DNA of 64,000 nucleotides from Paraburkholderia elongata (GTDB taxonomy: Bacteria > Pseudomonadota > Gammaproteobacteria > Burkholderiales > Burkholderiaceae), in the NCBI RefSeq assembly GCF_013177735.1, contig NZ_WOEZ01000178.1:1-64000 (forward strand), read 5' to 3'. This document shows, piece after piece, positions 51,996-60,430 of the stretch. The notes beneath the pieces were generated by a model. That model was given only the letters and a program-made list of their open reading frames with translations. It made no database searches and was not told the DNA's origin. Position numbers and translations under genes: made by a program. How positions within the stretch are numbered: the stretch's first letter is position 1; each line of letters opens with the position of its first letter.

Positions 51996-52350
51996 TGTCT
52001 GGCTCCTTGGCGTGGTCGGCGGTCGGCCAATGCCTTCAGGGGTTCATCGCGACCTGATACGGGTAAACACCTATCAGGCACCGGCTTAGGCCGGGTTTAA
52101 AGCAGATTATTCATTATTTACTCATTAAACGCCATGCCGCTAACAGGAGTTAGCGGCATTGACCATGATGTGCCCCTATCTTTTCAGGGTCCGGCGAGCC
52201 ACGTGTGACTTCATCAGGCACCGCGCGCTGGGCAGAGGTGACCCACCCGAAGTGCCTGTTGCTGCGAGACTGGCTCGCCCGGCGCTGATTGCGCGAAGGC
52301 CCACCGATCAGGTAGGGTGGCGGCATCACAACCACAACGAGGAGGCAGCA
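51996..52350. other. Divergent promoter region with AT-rich tract and hairpin
   Basis: The region lies between the HEPN-like gene (minus) and HU copy 2 (plus). It contains an AT-rich tract at about 52097-52130, a perfect hairpin at 52134-52159, and an 11-base direct repeat (ATCAGGCACCG near 52074 and 52212). It is the best place in this segment to look for an attachment site or integrase-binding arms. Confidence 0.4.
52134..52159. repeat. Perfect inverted repeat
   Basis: ATGCCGCTAAC and GTTAGCGGCAT form an 11 bp stem around AGGA. It sits just downstream of an AT-rich tract in a divergent promoter region and could be a recombinase or regulator site, or a terminator-like structure. Confidence 0.5.
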
Positions 52351-52629
52351 ATGAACAAGCAGGAACTGGTGGATGCGGTTGCCACGAAGACCGGCGACAG
52401 CAAGGTCGCCACGGGCGAGACGATCGACGCGGTGATCGCGGCGATCACGGGCGAACTGACGAAGGGCAAAACGGTACAGCTGATCGGATTCGGCTCGTTT
52501 TCGACGGGGGCGCGCGCCGCACGGGTCGGACGCAATCCGGCAACCGGTGCCGAGATCCAGATCCCGGCCGCGAAGACGGTGAAATTCACGGCAGGCAAGG
52601 CGTTCAAGGATGCCGTGAACGGCGCCTGA
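52351..52629 (+). CDS. hup: HU-family DNA-binding protein (copy 2)
   Basis: A 92-residue protein from MNKQELVD, preceded by GAGGAGG. It has the HU clamp motif LIGFGSFSTG then RVGRNPATGAEIQIPAAKTVKFTAGKAFKD. Compared with copy 1 it keeps the usual GRNP. It points away from the integrase operon, so the two HU genes are inverted around the module. It bends DNA and may assist recombination or partition. Confidence 0.92.
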   Translation: MNKQELVDAVATKTGDSKVATGETIDAVIAAITGELTKGKTVQLIGFGSFSTGARAARVGRNPATGAEIQIPAAKTVKFTAGKAFKDAVNGA

Positions 52630-53293
52630 CAGTGACGCAATGCCACCGGTCGGAGATGTGCCGGCGGCCAGCCGTTGCGGGAAGATCTCCGACGGGAGAC
52701 GGCTCCTTTTTCGAGGTCGATCGTCCCGCAACCGGCCTGGACAGTGCAAACGGGTGTTCCAGCGGTACCGGGCGGCCGCCGCATCACAACGCACCGCTGG
52801 TGACGCCATGCTGCGGCTCCCGTTATCCGGGCTCCTCGCCCTGCCCTCCCCGCGGCGCATCGGCTGCAAGGGACGGCCGCAGCGCACATCCCAGGCAACG
52901 CCCCGTGGGGCGCGCTAATGCCCGGATGGTCAACCGCCGGAGCGACGACGAATCGCTGAGGCGCGCTAGCTACCACCCGCGCCCAGCCTATCTGTTGGTA
53001 CGGGGACGTTCTTGCACGCGGAAAAGTACGCGAAAAAGAGTGGAAGCCGACCCCGCCAACAGGATCGAGACGTAGCGCGGCGGTGGTCTCATTCCGTCAA
53101 CTACCCTGCCTCACTTCACGCAGATTATTAGGTTTTTGCGCGAAACCGCCTGCCCAGGCGGCTCTGAGACGGTACATCCCCAAAAAAGTTAACTTGCGTT
53201 TACCGTTTACGACGGCTAATCTCCGTGTCAATTCGACCGTGGCGGTCCACTCTTGCCGAATCGGTCCAATCATCGTGAACGGTAGGAACGTAA
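52630..53293. other. Gap upstream of parA
   Basis: I find no gene in about 660 bases. The first 450 are GC-rich with overlapping frames of no coding quality. The last 200 are AT-richer and contain a tandem heptamer, CGTTTAC twice at 53197-53210. This part should carry the par promoter and an operator for autoregulation by ParA. Confidence 0.4.
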
Positions 53294-54481
53294 ATGGACA
53301 TAACCCTCGCTCACCCCGGAAAAACCACCGCGGACGACCTCATGCGCCTTGCGCAGCTGTCGGACGTGATGCTTCAAAAGATCCGGGACGAGATGCTTGA
53401 GCCCTTTCCCCGAAAGGAGGCGCCGCTCATTACATCGGCGCGCGTCCAGGAGATGTGCGGGATCGACAAGCAGCGAATGGCCTACGTTCTGAAAAAGGGT
53501 GAACTACCAGAAGGACGACAGACCCGACCGGGCGCTCCGCGCTCTTTCTCCGTCGCCGAGACGATCGAATGGATCAAGGCTGAACTCAAGCCTGCACCGC
53601 GTCAAGGCCCGGCCAAGGTGCTGGCCGTCGCCAACTTCAAGGGTGGTGTCACCAAAACTACGACCTCGACATTGCTTGCGCAGGGTTTGTCGATGCGGCG
53701 GGGGCGCCGCGTGCTCCATATCGACCTTGATCCTCAAGGAAGCGCAACAACACTGTACGGCATCAACCCCCATGCAGAGGTTGATTCTTCCCAGACAATC
53801 ATGCCGTTGGTCGAGGCCTATCTTAGCGATCAGCCATTCGATATGCGGGCGCTCCCCACTCCTACCTATTGGCCAAACCTTGATTTAATCCCGTCGTCCA
53901 CGGAGCTGTTCAATGCTGAGTTCATGCTCCCGGCCCGAGCGTCTGCGACCGAGCATGGGGTGCGATTCGAACAGGTTCTTCACGACGGCCTCGAAGGCCT
54001 GAAGGACGAGTACGACTACATCATCATCGATACTGCGCCGACGCTTAGCTACCTGACAATCAATGCGATCTTTGCCGCAGACGGCGTAATCGTCCCTGTC
54101 GTGCCCGACATGCTCTCCTTTGCCTCGATGGTGCAGTTCTGGCACCTGTTTGCCGACCTAATTAACGGGATGAAGGCTTTTGGCGACGAGCGGACAAAGG
54201 AATTCGATTTTGTCGATGTCCTCGTCACGCGTTCCACGCCAAAGGCGGCTGCGCAAGTTTTGCAGGCCTGGATTTCGCAGATATATGGCTCCCGAGTGAT
54301 CCCTGTTGAAATCCCCGAGACCGATCTTGCACGCAACACGAACATGCGCTTTTCCACGATCTACGATCTCGCGAGCTACGAAGGGGGCGCGGAGACGCTG
54401 CGGCGCATTCGCTCGCCAGTCGACCAGCTGGTCGATCGTGTTGACGACAAGGTCAGTGCGATGTGGACACGAGGAGCCTAG
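53294..54481 (+). CDS. parA: ParA partition ATPase with N-terminal DNA-binding domain
   Basis: A 395-residue type Ia ParA. The first 105 residues form a helix-turn-helix regulatory domain (ARVQEMCGIDKQRMAYVLKKGELP). The deviant Walker A KGGVTKTT is near residue 116, then HIDLDPQGSATTLYG and DYIIIDTAPTLSYLTINAI. It positions the plasmid using ATP-dependent DNA binding and represses its own promoter. The parB gene follows three bases later. Confidence 0.93.
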   Translation: MDITLAHPGKTTADDLMRLAQLSDVMLQKIRDEMLEPFPRKEAPLITSARVQEMCGIDKQRMAYVLKKGELPEGRQTRPGAPRSFSVAETIEWIKAELKPAPRQGPAKVLAVANFKGGVTKTTTSTLLAQGLSMRRGRRVLHIDLDPQGSATTLYGINPHAEVDSSQTIMPLVEAYLSDQPFDMRALPTPTYWPNLDLIPSSTELFNAEFMLPARASATEHGVRFEQVLHDGLEGLKDEYDYIIIDTAPTLSYLTINAIFAADGVIVPVVPDMLSFASMVQFWHLFADLINGMKAFGDERTKEFDFVDVLVTRSTPKAAAQVLQAWISQIYGSRVIPVEIPETDLARNTNMRFSTIYDLASYEGGAETLRRIRSPVDQLVDRVDDKVSAMWTRGA

Positions 54482-54483
54482 AA

Positions 54484-55458
54484 ATGTCTTGGATCAAGGA
54501 TCAAGCAGCCAAAGCCGCGAACATTCAGCTAACGGAGGCTGACCAGGCACGCGCCACTGCGACAAAGCCCGGCGGCCCCAGGACAGCTCCAGGGCAGCTG
54601 ATGCACTTGCAGGCAACAGCAGCCGCACAACGAGAAGAGATCGAGCGCCTCAAGACCGCGCTTCAGGGGGCGGCGAAGGCCAAACTTCCCGTAGCTCGCC
54701 TCCATGAGGTCCCCGGGCGGCGCAGAAACCTGACTGCAGAGCAATACAGCGAACTAAAGGCGAACCTTGAAAAGTACCCACTTTCAACGCCAGTCAGTGT
54801 CGAAGAGCGACCGGACGGCGACTGGGACATTGTCGCCGGCAACAATCGCGTCGCCATTTATCGCGAGCTTGGACGCGAGGAAATTGAGGCGAACATCCTC
54901 AATATCGACCGCTCGCTGGTTGAGAGAGTCGCATTCTTTTCCAACCTGCTGTCGCCGTCGCTTTCGGACTTCGAAAAGTATTGGAACTTCAAACGGCTGC
55001 AGGAAGGCACTGAGTTGACGCGTCAGGACTTAGCCGAAGCCGCAGGGCTCGCCAAATCGCACGTTAGCCGCATCTTTGCCTTCGAGGGTCTGCCTGACGA
55101 AGCCAAAGAAATTCTCGCGCAGCGACCTGAGCGGCTCGGCAGCCATGCGGCGGCGAAGCTTGCAACCGCGACCGGCGCCGGCAAGGCAGCCGAAGTCACG
55201 CAGGCAATCCAGCGTTTGGTCGAGGACGAGGCATTTACTCAGGAGAATGCCGTCAAGCTCGCCACCGCAAAGCCGAAGGCTCCCGACACAAACGCCCGTG
55301 AGACGCTGGTGGTGAAAGTTGGGAAAAAACGCTTTTGCGAGATCACCGCTCGCAATGGCGTGATTGGTGTGAAATTAACCGACGAGGCTGATCAAGCCGG
55401 GCAGTGGGCCAAGGAGATCCAGGCGTTCATCGAATCGAAGTTGAAGCAGCGCGAGTAG
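54484..55458 (+). CDS. parB: ParB partition protein
   Basis: A 324-residue protein from MSWIKDQA. The N-terminal region contacts ParA. The ParB/Srx-like box WDIVAGNNRVAIYRELG lies at about 112-130, the helix-turn-helix LTRQDLAEAAGLAKSHVSRIFAFE at about 177-200, and the C-terminal dimerisation domain follows. It binds parS and loads ParA-driven movement. Two palindromes 5 and 79 bases after the stop are the probable parS sites. Confidence 0.93.
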   Translation: MSWIKDQAAKAANIQLTEADQARATATKPGGPRTAPGQLMHLQATAAAQREEIERLKTALQGAAKAKLPVARLHEVPGRRRNLTAEQYSELKANLEKYPLSTPVSVEERPDGDWDIVAGNNRVAIYRELGREEIEANILNIDRSLVERVAFFSNLLSPSLSDFEKYWNFKRLQEGTELTRQDLAEAAGLAKSHVSRIFAFEGLPDEAKEILAQRPERLGSHAAAKLATATGAGKAAEVTQAIQRLVEDEAFTQENAVKLATAKPKAPDTNARETLVVKVGKKRFCEITARNGVIGVKLTDEADQAGQWAKEIQAFIESKLKQRE

Positions 55459-55463
55459 AGCGC

Positions 55464-55478
55464 GTTCCCACTGGGAAC
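55464..55478. promoter_or_regulatory. Putative parS site 1
   Basis: GTTCCC and GGGAAC form a 6 bp palindrome around ACT, five bases after the parB stop. It shares its core with a second palindrome 74 bases further on. Position and repetition suit a centromere for ParB. Confidence 0.6.
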
Positions 55479-55537
55479 TTCTTTTGATTCAATGGTTTGG
55501 ATTTAGCGATCAGGCGGTCGCGAGATGCATTAAAGCC

Positions 55538-55554
55538 GGTTCCCTCTGGGAACC
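55538..55554. promoter_or_regulatory. Putative parS site 2
   Basis: GGTTCCC and GGGAACC form a 7 bp palindrome around TCT. It is the same motif as site 1, extended by one base on each side, between parB and the terminator. Confidence 0.6.
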
Positions 55555-55630
55555 ATCGAAGAAACAAGCACTTATGAAGTGCCAATGAAGAACCGGAGCC
55601 GAAATGCCTAGCTTCTGACCGTAGTAAAAA

Positions 55631-55662
55631 CAAAAGCCTTCGGCTGGAACCGAAGGCTTTTG
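55631..55662. terminator. Strong bidirectional intrinsic terminator
   Basis: CAAAAGCCTTCGG and CCGAAGGCTTTTG form a perfect 13 bp stem with a CTGGAA loop. The A-rich and T-rich ends allow termination in both directions. It insulates parAB from the replication gene. Confidence 0.9.
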
Positions 55663-55804
55663 AATATTGGGCTTGCTGTCGCTCACCCAGCTGCTGCACT
55701 TCCCCGACTGGAATCGGGCAAGGGACCAAACACCTCGAAGTGTAGCGGAACGTGATTGGCAGTCAAGCATGTGTCATCCATTTTTTCGAAATGGACGTGT
55801 AGAC

Positions 55805-57028
55805 ATGCCTATCGCGCAACACTTCGTTGCCGGCGAGGGGGACATTCGCCCTCACCCGGCTGATCCGGCAGATATCAAAATCGATGCCGACGCCCTCGCC
55901 GAATTCACCTGCGACACCACCAATCTCCCGTGGATCGTTTTTCGCGCCGCGCATCGCGCCGCACATCTGCACGGCGTCCCCGCCCGTGCCCGCGCCCTGC
56001 TCTCGGCCCTCGCCCGCACCGTCGACGCCCATCGCCCTTACGCGGCGATTTACGCGCGCCGCGAACTGCTTACTGGCCGCGCCATGCAATCCATGCGCAC
56101 GTTCTATCGTAGCCTCGATGATCTCGAAACCGCCGGCCTGATCGTCCGCCCTCCACAGAGGCGCTATGGCGAGGCAGGTCTGTTTGGTCGCGCCTACCTC
56201 CACCTCACTGAGCCGGCTGCCCAGTTGCTCGGTCTCGTCGAGCCGCCGGCCATCGCCAGCGACCCCGAACCGGATCACCAGGAGGCAGTCGCCCCCGCGG
56301 TCCGTTCCTTGTCGCAGCCGTCTGCCAGCGTGGCAGACGGTGCTATATATAAGGATCTTTACCCTGCTTCTTCTCAAAAGAGACAACCGGGCCAGCTTCC
56401 CAGCGACCTCGAGCGCCTTCGCCGCCTGGGATTTCATGAATTCCTGATTTTCAAACTCATGCGCGAAGCACGCGAGCACCAGAAGCTGCTTTCCGATGTC
56501 GTTGACGTCGCCTGGGAACACCTCCGCAAAGCCCAGCGCCCCATCAACTATCTGCGCGCGCTGCTGCGCTCGACCGCTGATTTCGCCTGGCAGGCTCGCA
56601 ACAAACGGCAGGCAGCGGCCCGACGCCACGAGGCCGACCAGGAAGCGCTCCGGGTCGCCACTGTGGTCCAGCGTAATGTCGGCGGGATCTTCTTCGACTG
56701 CGATACCTCGCGACGGATCTGCGTGGCCAGCGACGCCAGCACGGTCACCGTCCACGAATGTGGGGAGACTGCACCACGCGTCAGCGCCGGAAACTGGCAG
56801 GTGGATTTCGTTGCCGCGATCGAAAGCGGGCACCTCGTTCGGGCCACGCCGGAGCGGGAGGCGGCATTCGAAAGCAAGCGGCAGCGGGGCAGAGAAGACC
56901 GGCAGGCAGCACCGCGTCCTCAGCCCACCTATGCGATGCCGCGGGTCCTCACCGAGGCAGCAGGCGAACGGCTTGCCGAGATGAAGAAGGTGCTGCGTGC
57001 GACCGTTGCTGGCGTTCGTGCACACTGA
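55805..57028 (+). CDS. Putative plasmid replication initiator (winged-helix)
   Basis: A 407-residue protein from MPIAQHFV; an earlier Met at 55769 is possible and the ribosome site is weak. Residues about 40-145 form a winged-helix domain (RALLSALARTVDAHRPYAAIYARRELL; MRTFYRSLDDLETAGLIVR; FGRAYLHLT), the arrangement of RepO- and RepA-type initiators. A middle region rich in Arg and Gln (RRLGFHEFLIFKLMREAREHQ; INYLRALLRSTADFAWQAR) resembles the helicase-loading part of such proteins. Its place after parAB and a terminator supports a replication role. A transcription regulator is the alternative. No clear iterons are seen. Confidence 0.5.
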   Translation: MPIAQHFVAGEGDIRPHPADPADIKIDADALAEFTCDTTNLPWIVFRAAHRAAHLHGVPARARALLSALARTVDAHRPYAAIYARRELLTGRAMQSMRTFYRSLDDLETAGLIVRPPQRRYGEAGLFGRAYLHLTEPAAQLLGLVEPPAIASDPEPDHQEAVAPAVRSLSQPSASVADGAIYKDLYPASSQKRQPGQLPSDLERLRRLGFHEFLIFKLMREAREHQKLLSDVVDVAWEHLRKAQRPINYLRALLRSTADFAWQARNKRQAAARRHEADQEALRVATVVQRNVGGIFFDCDTSRRICVASDASTVTVHECGETAPRVSAGNWQVDFVAAIESGHLVRATPEREAAFESKRQRGREDRQAAPRPQPTYAMPRVLTEAAGERLAEMKKVLRATVAGVRAH

Positions 57029-57092
57029 CGCCCGTGAGGGTGTGCAGCCGCCTGTCGGCGCGCGGACGGCTTGCAGGTCTCGAAGGCAAAGT

Positions 57093-57109
57093 GTAGGATT
57101 AAATCCTAC
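57093..57109. promoter_or_regulatory. Palindromic operator of the toxin-antitoxin genes
   Basis: GTAGGATT and AATCCTAC form a perfect 8 bp inverted repeat around one A, 20 bases before the antitoxin start. It is a typical site for autoregulation by a ribbon-helix-helix antitoxin. Confidence 0.7.
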
Positions 57110-57129
57110 TCTCAGAAGGGAGACTTCCC

Positions 57130-57408
57130 GTGCGATCAACCCAACAATTCAGCATCACGCTGCCCAACGAAATGGCCGAGGCAGTCAGGTCCAAGGTGGC
57201 GGCTGGCGAATACGCGACGGAGAGCGAAGTGATCCGCGATGGACTCCGGGCGCTGCTCGCGCGTGACCGTGCAGTGGAAAGCTGGCTGCGCGAGCAGGTC
57301 GCGCCCGCTTATGATGCACTGAAGGCTGACCCGTCTCGCGCCATCGGCGTCGACCAGCTGCGCGCGTCGCTTGCCGCTGAACACCGCAAGGCCATCGAAA
57401 AAGCGTAA
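57130..57408 (+). CDS. parD: ParD-type antitoxin (ribbon-helix-helix)
   Basis: A 92-residue protein with a GTG start preceded by AAGGGAG at a good distance. FSITLPNEMAEAVRSKVAAGEYATESEVIRDGLRALLARD is the ribbon-helix-helix DNA-binding and dimer region of ParD/CC2985 antitoxins. The C-terminal helix (AYDALKADPSRAIGVDQLRASLAAEH) would wrap the toxin. Its last base overlaps the toxin start. The palindrome at 57093-57109 is its likely operator. Confidence 0.9.
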   Translation: MRSTQQFSITLPNEMAEAVRSKVAAGEYATESEVIRDGLRALLARDRAVESWLREQVAPAYDALKADPSRAIGVDQLRASLAAEHRKAIEKA

Positions 57409-57725
57409 TGTCCTATACCGTCGTCTTTACACCGGAAGCGCAGGAACAGCTGCTCGAGCTCTATCGCTACATTGCGGCCGCAGCCTCGCCGGTGACCGCG
57501 GAACGCTATATCAGCGCAATCATTACGTACTGCGAAGAGTTGCGGACATTTCCGCATCGGGGCAATCGCCGGGATGACATTCGCGAGGGCCTGCGCGTCA
57601 CGAATTACCGCAAGAGGGTAGTGATAGCTTTCGACGTCGACGCGGAGCAGGTCTCTGTGATCGGCATTTTCTACGGCGGACAGGACTACGAGACGGTCCT
57701 GCAGGACAATACTGACGACTCGTGA
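57408..57725 (+). CDS. parE: ParE/RelE-superfamily toxin
   Basis: A 105-residue protein. YTVVFTPEAQEQLLELYRYIA and YRKRVVIAFDVDAEQVSVIGIFYGGQDYE match the ParE/RelE fold; the C-terminal strand end suits ParE gyrase poisons more than RelE ribonucleases, though the target is not proved. It overlaps the antitoxin by one base. The pair kills or halts cells that lose the plasmid. Confidence 0.88.
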   Translation: MSYTVVFTPEAQEQLLELYRYIAAAASPVTAERYISAIITYCEELRTFPHRGNRRDDIREGLRVTNYRKRVVIAFDVDAEQVSVIGIFYGGQDYETVLQDNTDDS

Positions 57726-57963
57726 AAGCGCCAGAGTACAAGATGTAGTCGCCGGTGCGCGCACCACACCGCACGTGTTGCGCCATACCGGGCGCCCTTC
57801 TATGAGGAGGCGGAAAAGAAGCGCGTCCGACGCACACTCGCCGGCGACTATCAGCGGATGTCCGACGCCGGCGCGCTGTGGTCTGAACACCAGTAATATC
57901 GCGGCCTTGGGTCGATCCGTCCCGCCGAGGGGAGCCCGGCACGTCCTGACTCAGCAGACCAGA

Positions 57964-58236
57964 CTACTCCCGGGTTTCCCAGATCTTGCCCAGACCTGCT
58001 ACTTCGCAAAGGATTGCCCAGGCAGCGTAGGGGATATGCGACTCCTCGCTTATCCATCGCCGAACCTGCCGGCCGCCCCCTTTTTCGCTCAGACCGACCA
58101 AATCCGCGACTGCCCGACCGGTTAGTCCCGTGCGACCTATGACCTCACGAATCTCAACACCGGTTGGTTGCTGCCAGCCTTGTACCCACGGCAGCAGACA
58201 TTCGGGGCGAATGCGTGTGTGGAAGTCGTTATTCAT
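57964..58236 (-). CDS. Small helix-turn-helix protein
   Basis: A 90-residue protein from MNNDFHTRIRPECLLPWV. The core TGVEIREVIGRTGLTGRAVADLVGLSEKGGGRQVRRWI reads as an XRE-like helix-turn-helix, followed by YAAWAILCEVAGLGKIW, as in plasmid-borne regulators. It is the last gene of the minus-strand establishment block, 26 bases after the DUF7673 gene. It may regulate these genes. Confidence 0.65.
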   Translation of the reverse strand: MNNDFHTRIRPECLLPWVQGWQQPTGVEIREVIGRTGLTGRAVADLVGLSEKGGGRQVRRWISEESHIPYAAWAILCEVAGLGKIWETRE

Positions 58237-58262
58237 TTTTCCTTTTCCGCTCAGTCTATTTA

Positions 58263-58973
58263 TTAAAGCCACCGTGGCGGGAGTTCGCCTGCCTTTACGT
58301 CGATAGGGCCGGCGCGGTGATCGCGAGGCGCCCATGCGCGACGATGCAGGTCCAGAAGATCACGGGCCATGCTCTCCGAGTCTGCAGCCGAAAAGTGCAG
58401 TTCGATCGGCAGCTGGCGGGCCGGGTCCCCGTCGATCGCCACCACCAGCGTGATATCGCGATAACCTGGTGCTTCCTGATTCGTCACATAGCGGGCCTGA
58501 TAGCGCTCGCCATGAACCGGCGCCGGCTCCGGCGCGGGGCGTTTGTCCAAATTCCAGCGCGCGATTATCTGCTGCCAGCGCTGCTCACCGCCAGGAAAAT
58601 AGCTGTGCACCTCGACGGTTGGCCGGTGATCGAGTCGCAGCACGGCGAGACAGTGCTCGAAAAGATCGTCCTCCAGCGCGCGCAGCGCCGTGAGATCGAA
58701 CCGGTAGTCGGTCCCGTTGTACAGGCCCGCGAGAAATTCCGCGACGGTCTCCGCCTGTTCGGTGCCGCCTTCGGCCACGTCGACGAGCTGCAGGAGCGAA
58801 TCGAGGCCGCGGTCACGATCGCTGGCGCGGATCTCCACTGCGCGCTGCGCCGGTGTCTGGCCGCCGTGCGCGTTCGTAAAGAATTCCGTGACGGTGTGCT
58901 GGAATGCCTCGAGGAGGTGCTCGGGTACGTCACTGGTGATCCGGTGTGTTTTCGGGCGGGGCGGAATGTTCAT
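58263..58973 (-). CDS. DUF7673-type hypothetical protein
   Basis: A 236-residue protein from MNIPPRPKTH. GLDSLLQLVDVAEGGTEQAETVAEFLAGLYNG then DLTALRALEDDLFEHCLAVLRLDHRPTVEVHSYF is the DUF7673 pattern found on conjugative plasmids and integrative elements. The C-terminal part is beta-rich (YRDITLVVAIDGDPARQLPIEL). The function is unknown. The longer frame upstream is not coding. It starts four bases after the 81-residue gene. Confidence 0.7.
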   Translation of the reverse strand: MNIPPRPKTHRITSDVPEHLLEAFQHTVTEFFTNAHGGQTPAQRAVEIRASDRDRGLDSLLQLVDVAEGGTEQAETVAEFLAGLYNGTDYRFDLTALRALEDDLFEHCLAVLRLDHRPTVEVHSYFPGGEQRWQQIIARWNLDKRPAPEPAPVHGERYQARYVTNQEAPGYRDITLVVAIDGDPARQLPIELHFSAADSESMARDLLDLHRRAWAPRDHRAGPIDVKAGELPPRWL

Positions 58974-58977
58974 GGTG

Positions 58978-59223
58978 TTACCTTGCTTGTCCGGAGTAGG
59001 GGACTTCGACCGCGTACCCGCGGTCGGTGATAAAAGGGGCGATGCCGAACGGCACCGTTGCATCGGGCGCATCGACCTGCACAAGCCCGACAACCATGCC
59101 GCAGAAATATTCGCTACTGTACCGAACGCCGGTTCCTCGCTTCCGCGCGCGCCGGGCCACAACCATGTGTACCTTGAGACGAGCCAGTCCGTCGGCGCCA
59201 GCGTAAATCGTTCTGCCTTCCAT
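58978..59223 (-). CDS. Small hypothetical protein
   Basis: An 81-residue protein from MEGRTIYAGADG. It is basic in the middle (MVVARRARKRG) and beta-rich at the end (GYAVEVPYSG). No family is recognised. It precedes the DUF7673 gene by four bases in the same transcript. The ATG follows GACCAGAG-like sequence with weak ribosome-site character. Confidence 0.55.
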   Translation of the reverse strand: MEGRTIYAGADGLARLKVHMVVARRARKRGTGVRYSSEYFCGMVVGLVQVDAPDATVPFGIAPFITDRGYAVEVPYSGQAR

Positions 59224-59672
59224 CTCTGGTCCTGTTGATTGAGTCCGTGTATGCGATCGTACGTCACCGCTGGCCTCGGCGGTCCGCAAGCCGATCCAGG
59301 ATCCAGCCCCCACGGCTTCGCCGCGGAGGAATCACGCAGCCTGCGGCTGCTTGACGACCCCGCCCCCGGTCTGCCTGCGCTGTTCCGGATCGTCCCGGCG
59401 CTACTGCGCCGCGCCGGCGCGCTCCCCACGCCTTTCGGCGCGGGTCCCCGTGCGCCTCGATCCGGGCGCGCCGGCGCGCGCGTGACGCCTGCGGTCATCC
59501 GGGCTCAAGGTTTGGCAGGAAGGGGGATCCCTACCGGAAGGCTGGGACGCGCACGCCGCTGAGGCTATTTTCAGCCAAGTACGCGCCTGAATGAAATACA
59601 ACGCCGCCCAAGGTTTCAGGGGCATTTCCTGTACCGGGCAACAGCCCCGGCATGAACCGGGGCCGACATGGA
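59224..59672. other. Gap downstream of ssb
   Basis: I find no gene in about 450 GC-rich bases between ssb and the 81-residue gene. Frames here are long only because of high GC. It may hold a terminator for ssb or a promoter for the next transcript. I see no strong hairpin. Confidence 0.35.
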
Positions 59673-60035
59673 TTATTCCTGACGCCGCGCGAGTTGCGCC
59701 CGCTTGAGTTCGCCCGGCGCGCCGAAGTCGAAATTATCGACCGTGAAGTTGTAGCCGTAGCGCTCGATGCCTTCACCGTCCGTGAAATCGTTGTTCGACA
59801 GCTTCGCCTCAACGATCAGTTGATCGCCCTTCAGAACGTTTCTGGCGATGGCCTCACCGCGCGAACCAAAAGCGGTGAACTGAATTCTCACCTGACGCTC
59901 TTTCGCTTCGCCGCTGCCTTCGTCGCGACCGGCGTACTCGTTGGAAATCAGTGTGAATTTGGTCACCTTTGAATCTCCGTGATTCGCAAGCACTGGGGCG
60001 GCGGCAACACGGCCAGTAAAGAAAAGCTTGTTCAT
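59673..60035 (-). CDS. ssb: Single-stranded DNA-binding protein
   Basis: A 120-residue OB-fold protein. MNKLFFTGRVAAAPVL, KVTKFTLISNEYAG and RQVRIQFTAFGSRGEAIARNVLKGDQLIVEAKL match SSB, and YGYNFTVDNFDF ends the fold. It lacks the long linker and the acidic DDDIPF-type tip of chromosomal SSB, as some plasmid copies do. It coats the incoming single strand after conjugation. It lies downstream of ardB and DUF932, which are also establishment genes. Confidence 0.9.
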   Translation of the reverse strand: MNKLFFTGRVAAAPVLANHGDSKVTKFTLISNEYAGRDEGSGEAKERQVRIQFTAFGSRGEAIARNVLKGDQLIVEAKLSNNDFTDGEGIERYGYNFTVDNFDFGAPGELKRAQLARRQE

Positions 60036-60080
60036 GACTTGTACTCCTGACAGTTTGAATGAAACAGAGGAAAACTTTCG

Positions 60081-60392
60081 TTAAAACCCTGACTCGGGTA
60101 GGGCAGGCTGCGGGGCACGGGGCGGCACACGATCAAACTCGGAGAGAGCGTTGCGGGCTATCGCGCGCAACTCTTCCCGGTGCATGTCGATTGGGTGCCC
60201 GTCGCGGTCCCGCATGTTGGCAATCCGGTCGAGTGCTTCGGCGGAGCGCGCGGCGGCATCGGCGGACAATGCCATGCGGAACAGTTCCGAGCGCACCAGG
60301 GAACGATCGCCGTATTGATAGACGGCCAGCAGCGGAAGGAGGGCGGTCAGCCACGTTGGGCGGATGTGAACGGTATCCATGTCGGTTTCCAT
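60081..60392 (-). CDS. Small hypothetical protein
   Basis: A 103-residue protein from METDMDTVH (a start at 60380 is also possible). It is helical with a Leu-rich segment (WLTALLPLLAVYQYG) and AALDRIANMRDRDG-type charged parts. No family is named. It lies between DUF932 and ssb in the same direction. Confidence 0.55.
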   Translation of the reverse strand: METDMDTVHIRPTWLTALLPLLAVYQYGDRSLVRSELFRMALSADAAARSAEALDRIANMRDRDGHPIDMHREELRAIARNALSEFDRVPPRAPQPALPESGF

Positions 60393-60430
60393 AGTGAGGT
60401 CATGCCCGGCCCGAAGGCCGGGCGCACCTG

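Noticed and set aside
52317..53075. 252-residue plus-strand frame overlapping HU copy 2
   Set aside because: It overlaps a certain HU gene in another frame and has no start signal or domain.
55763..57139. 458-residue minus-strand frame opposite the replication gene
   Set aside because: The plus strand has winged-helix motifs and sits after a terminator; the minus frame shows no domain and runs into the toxin-antitoxin promoter.
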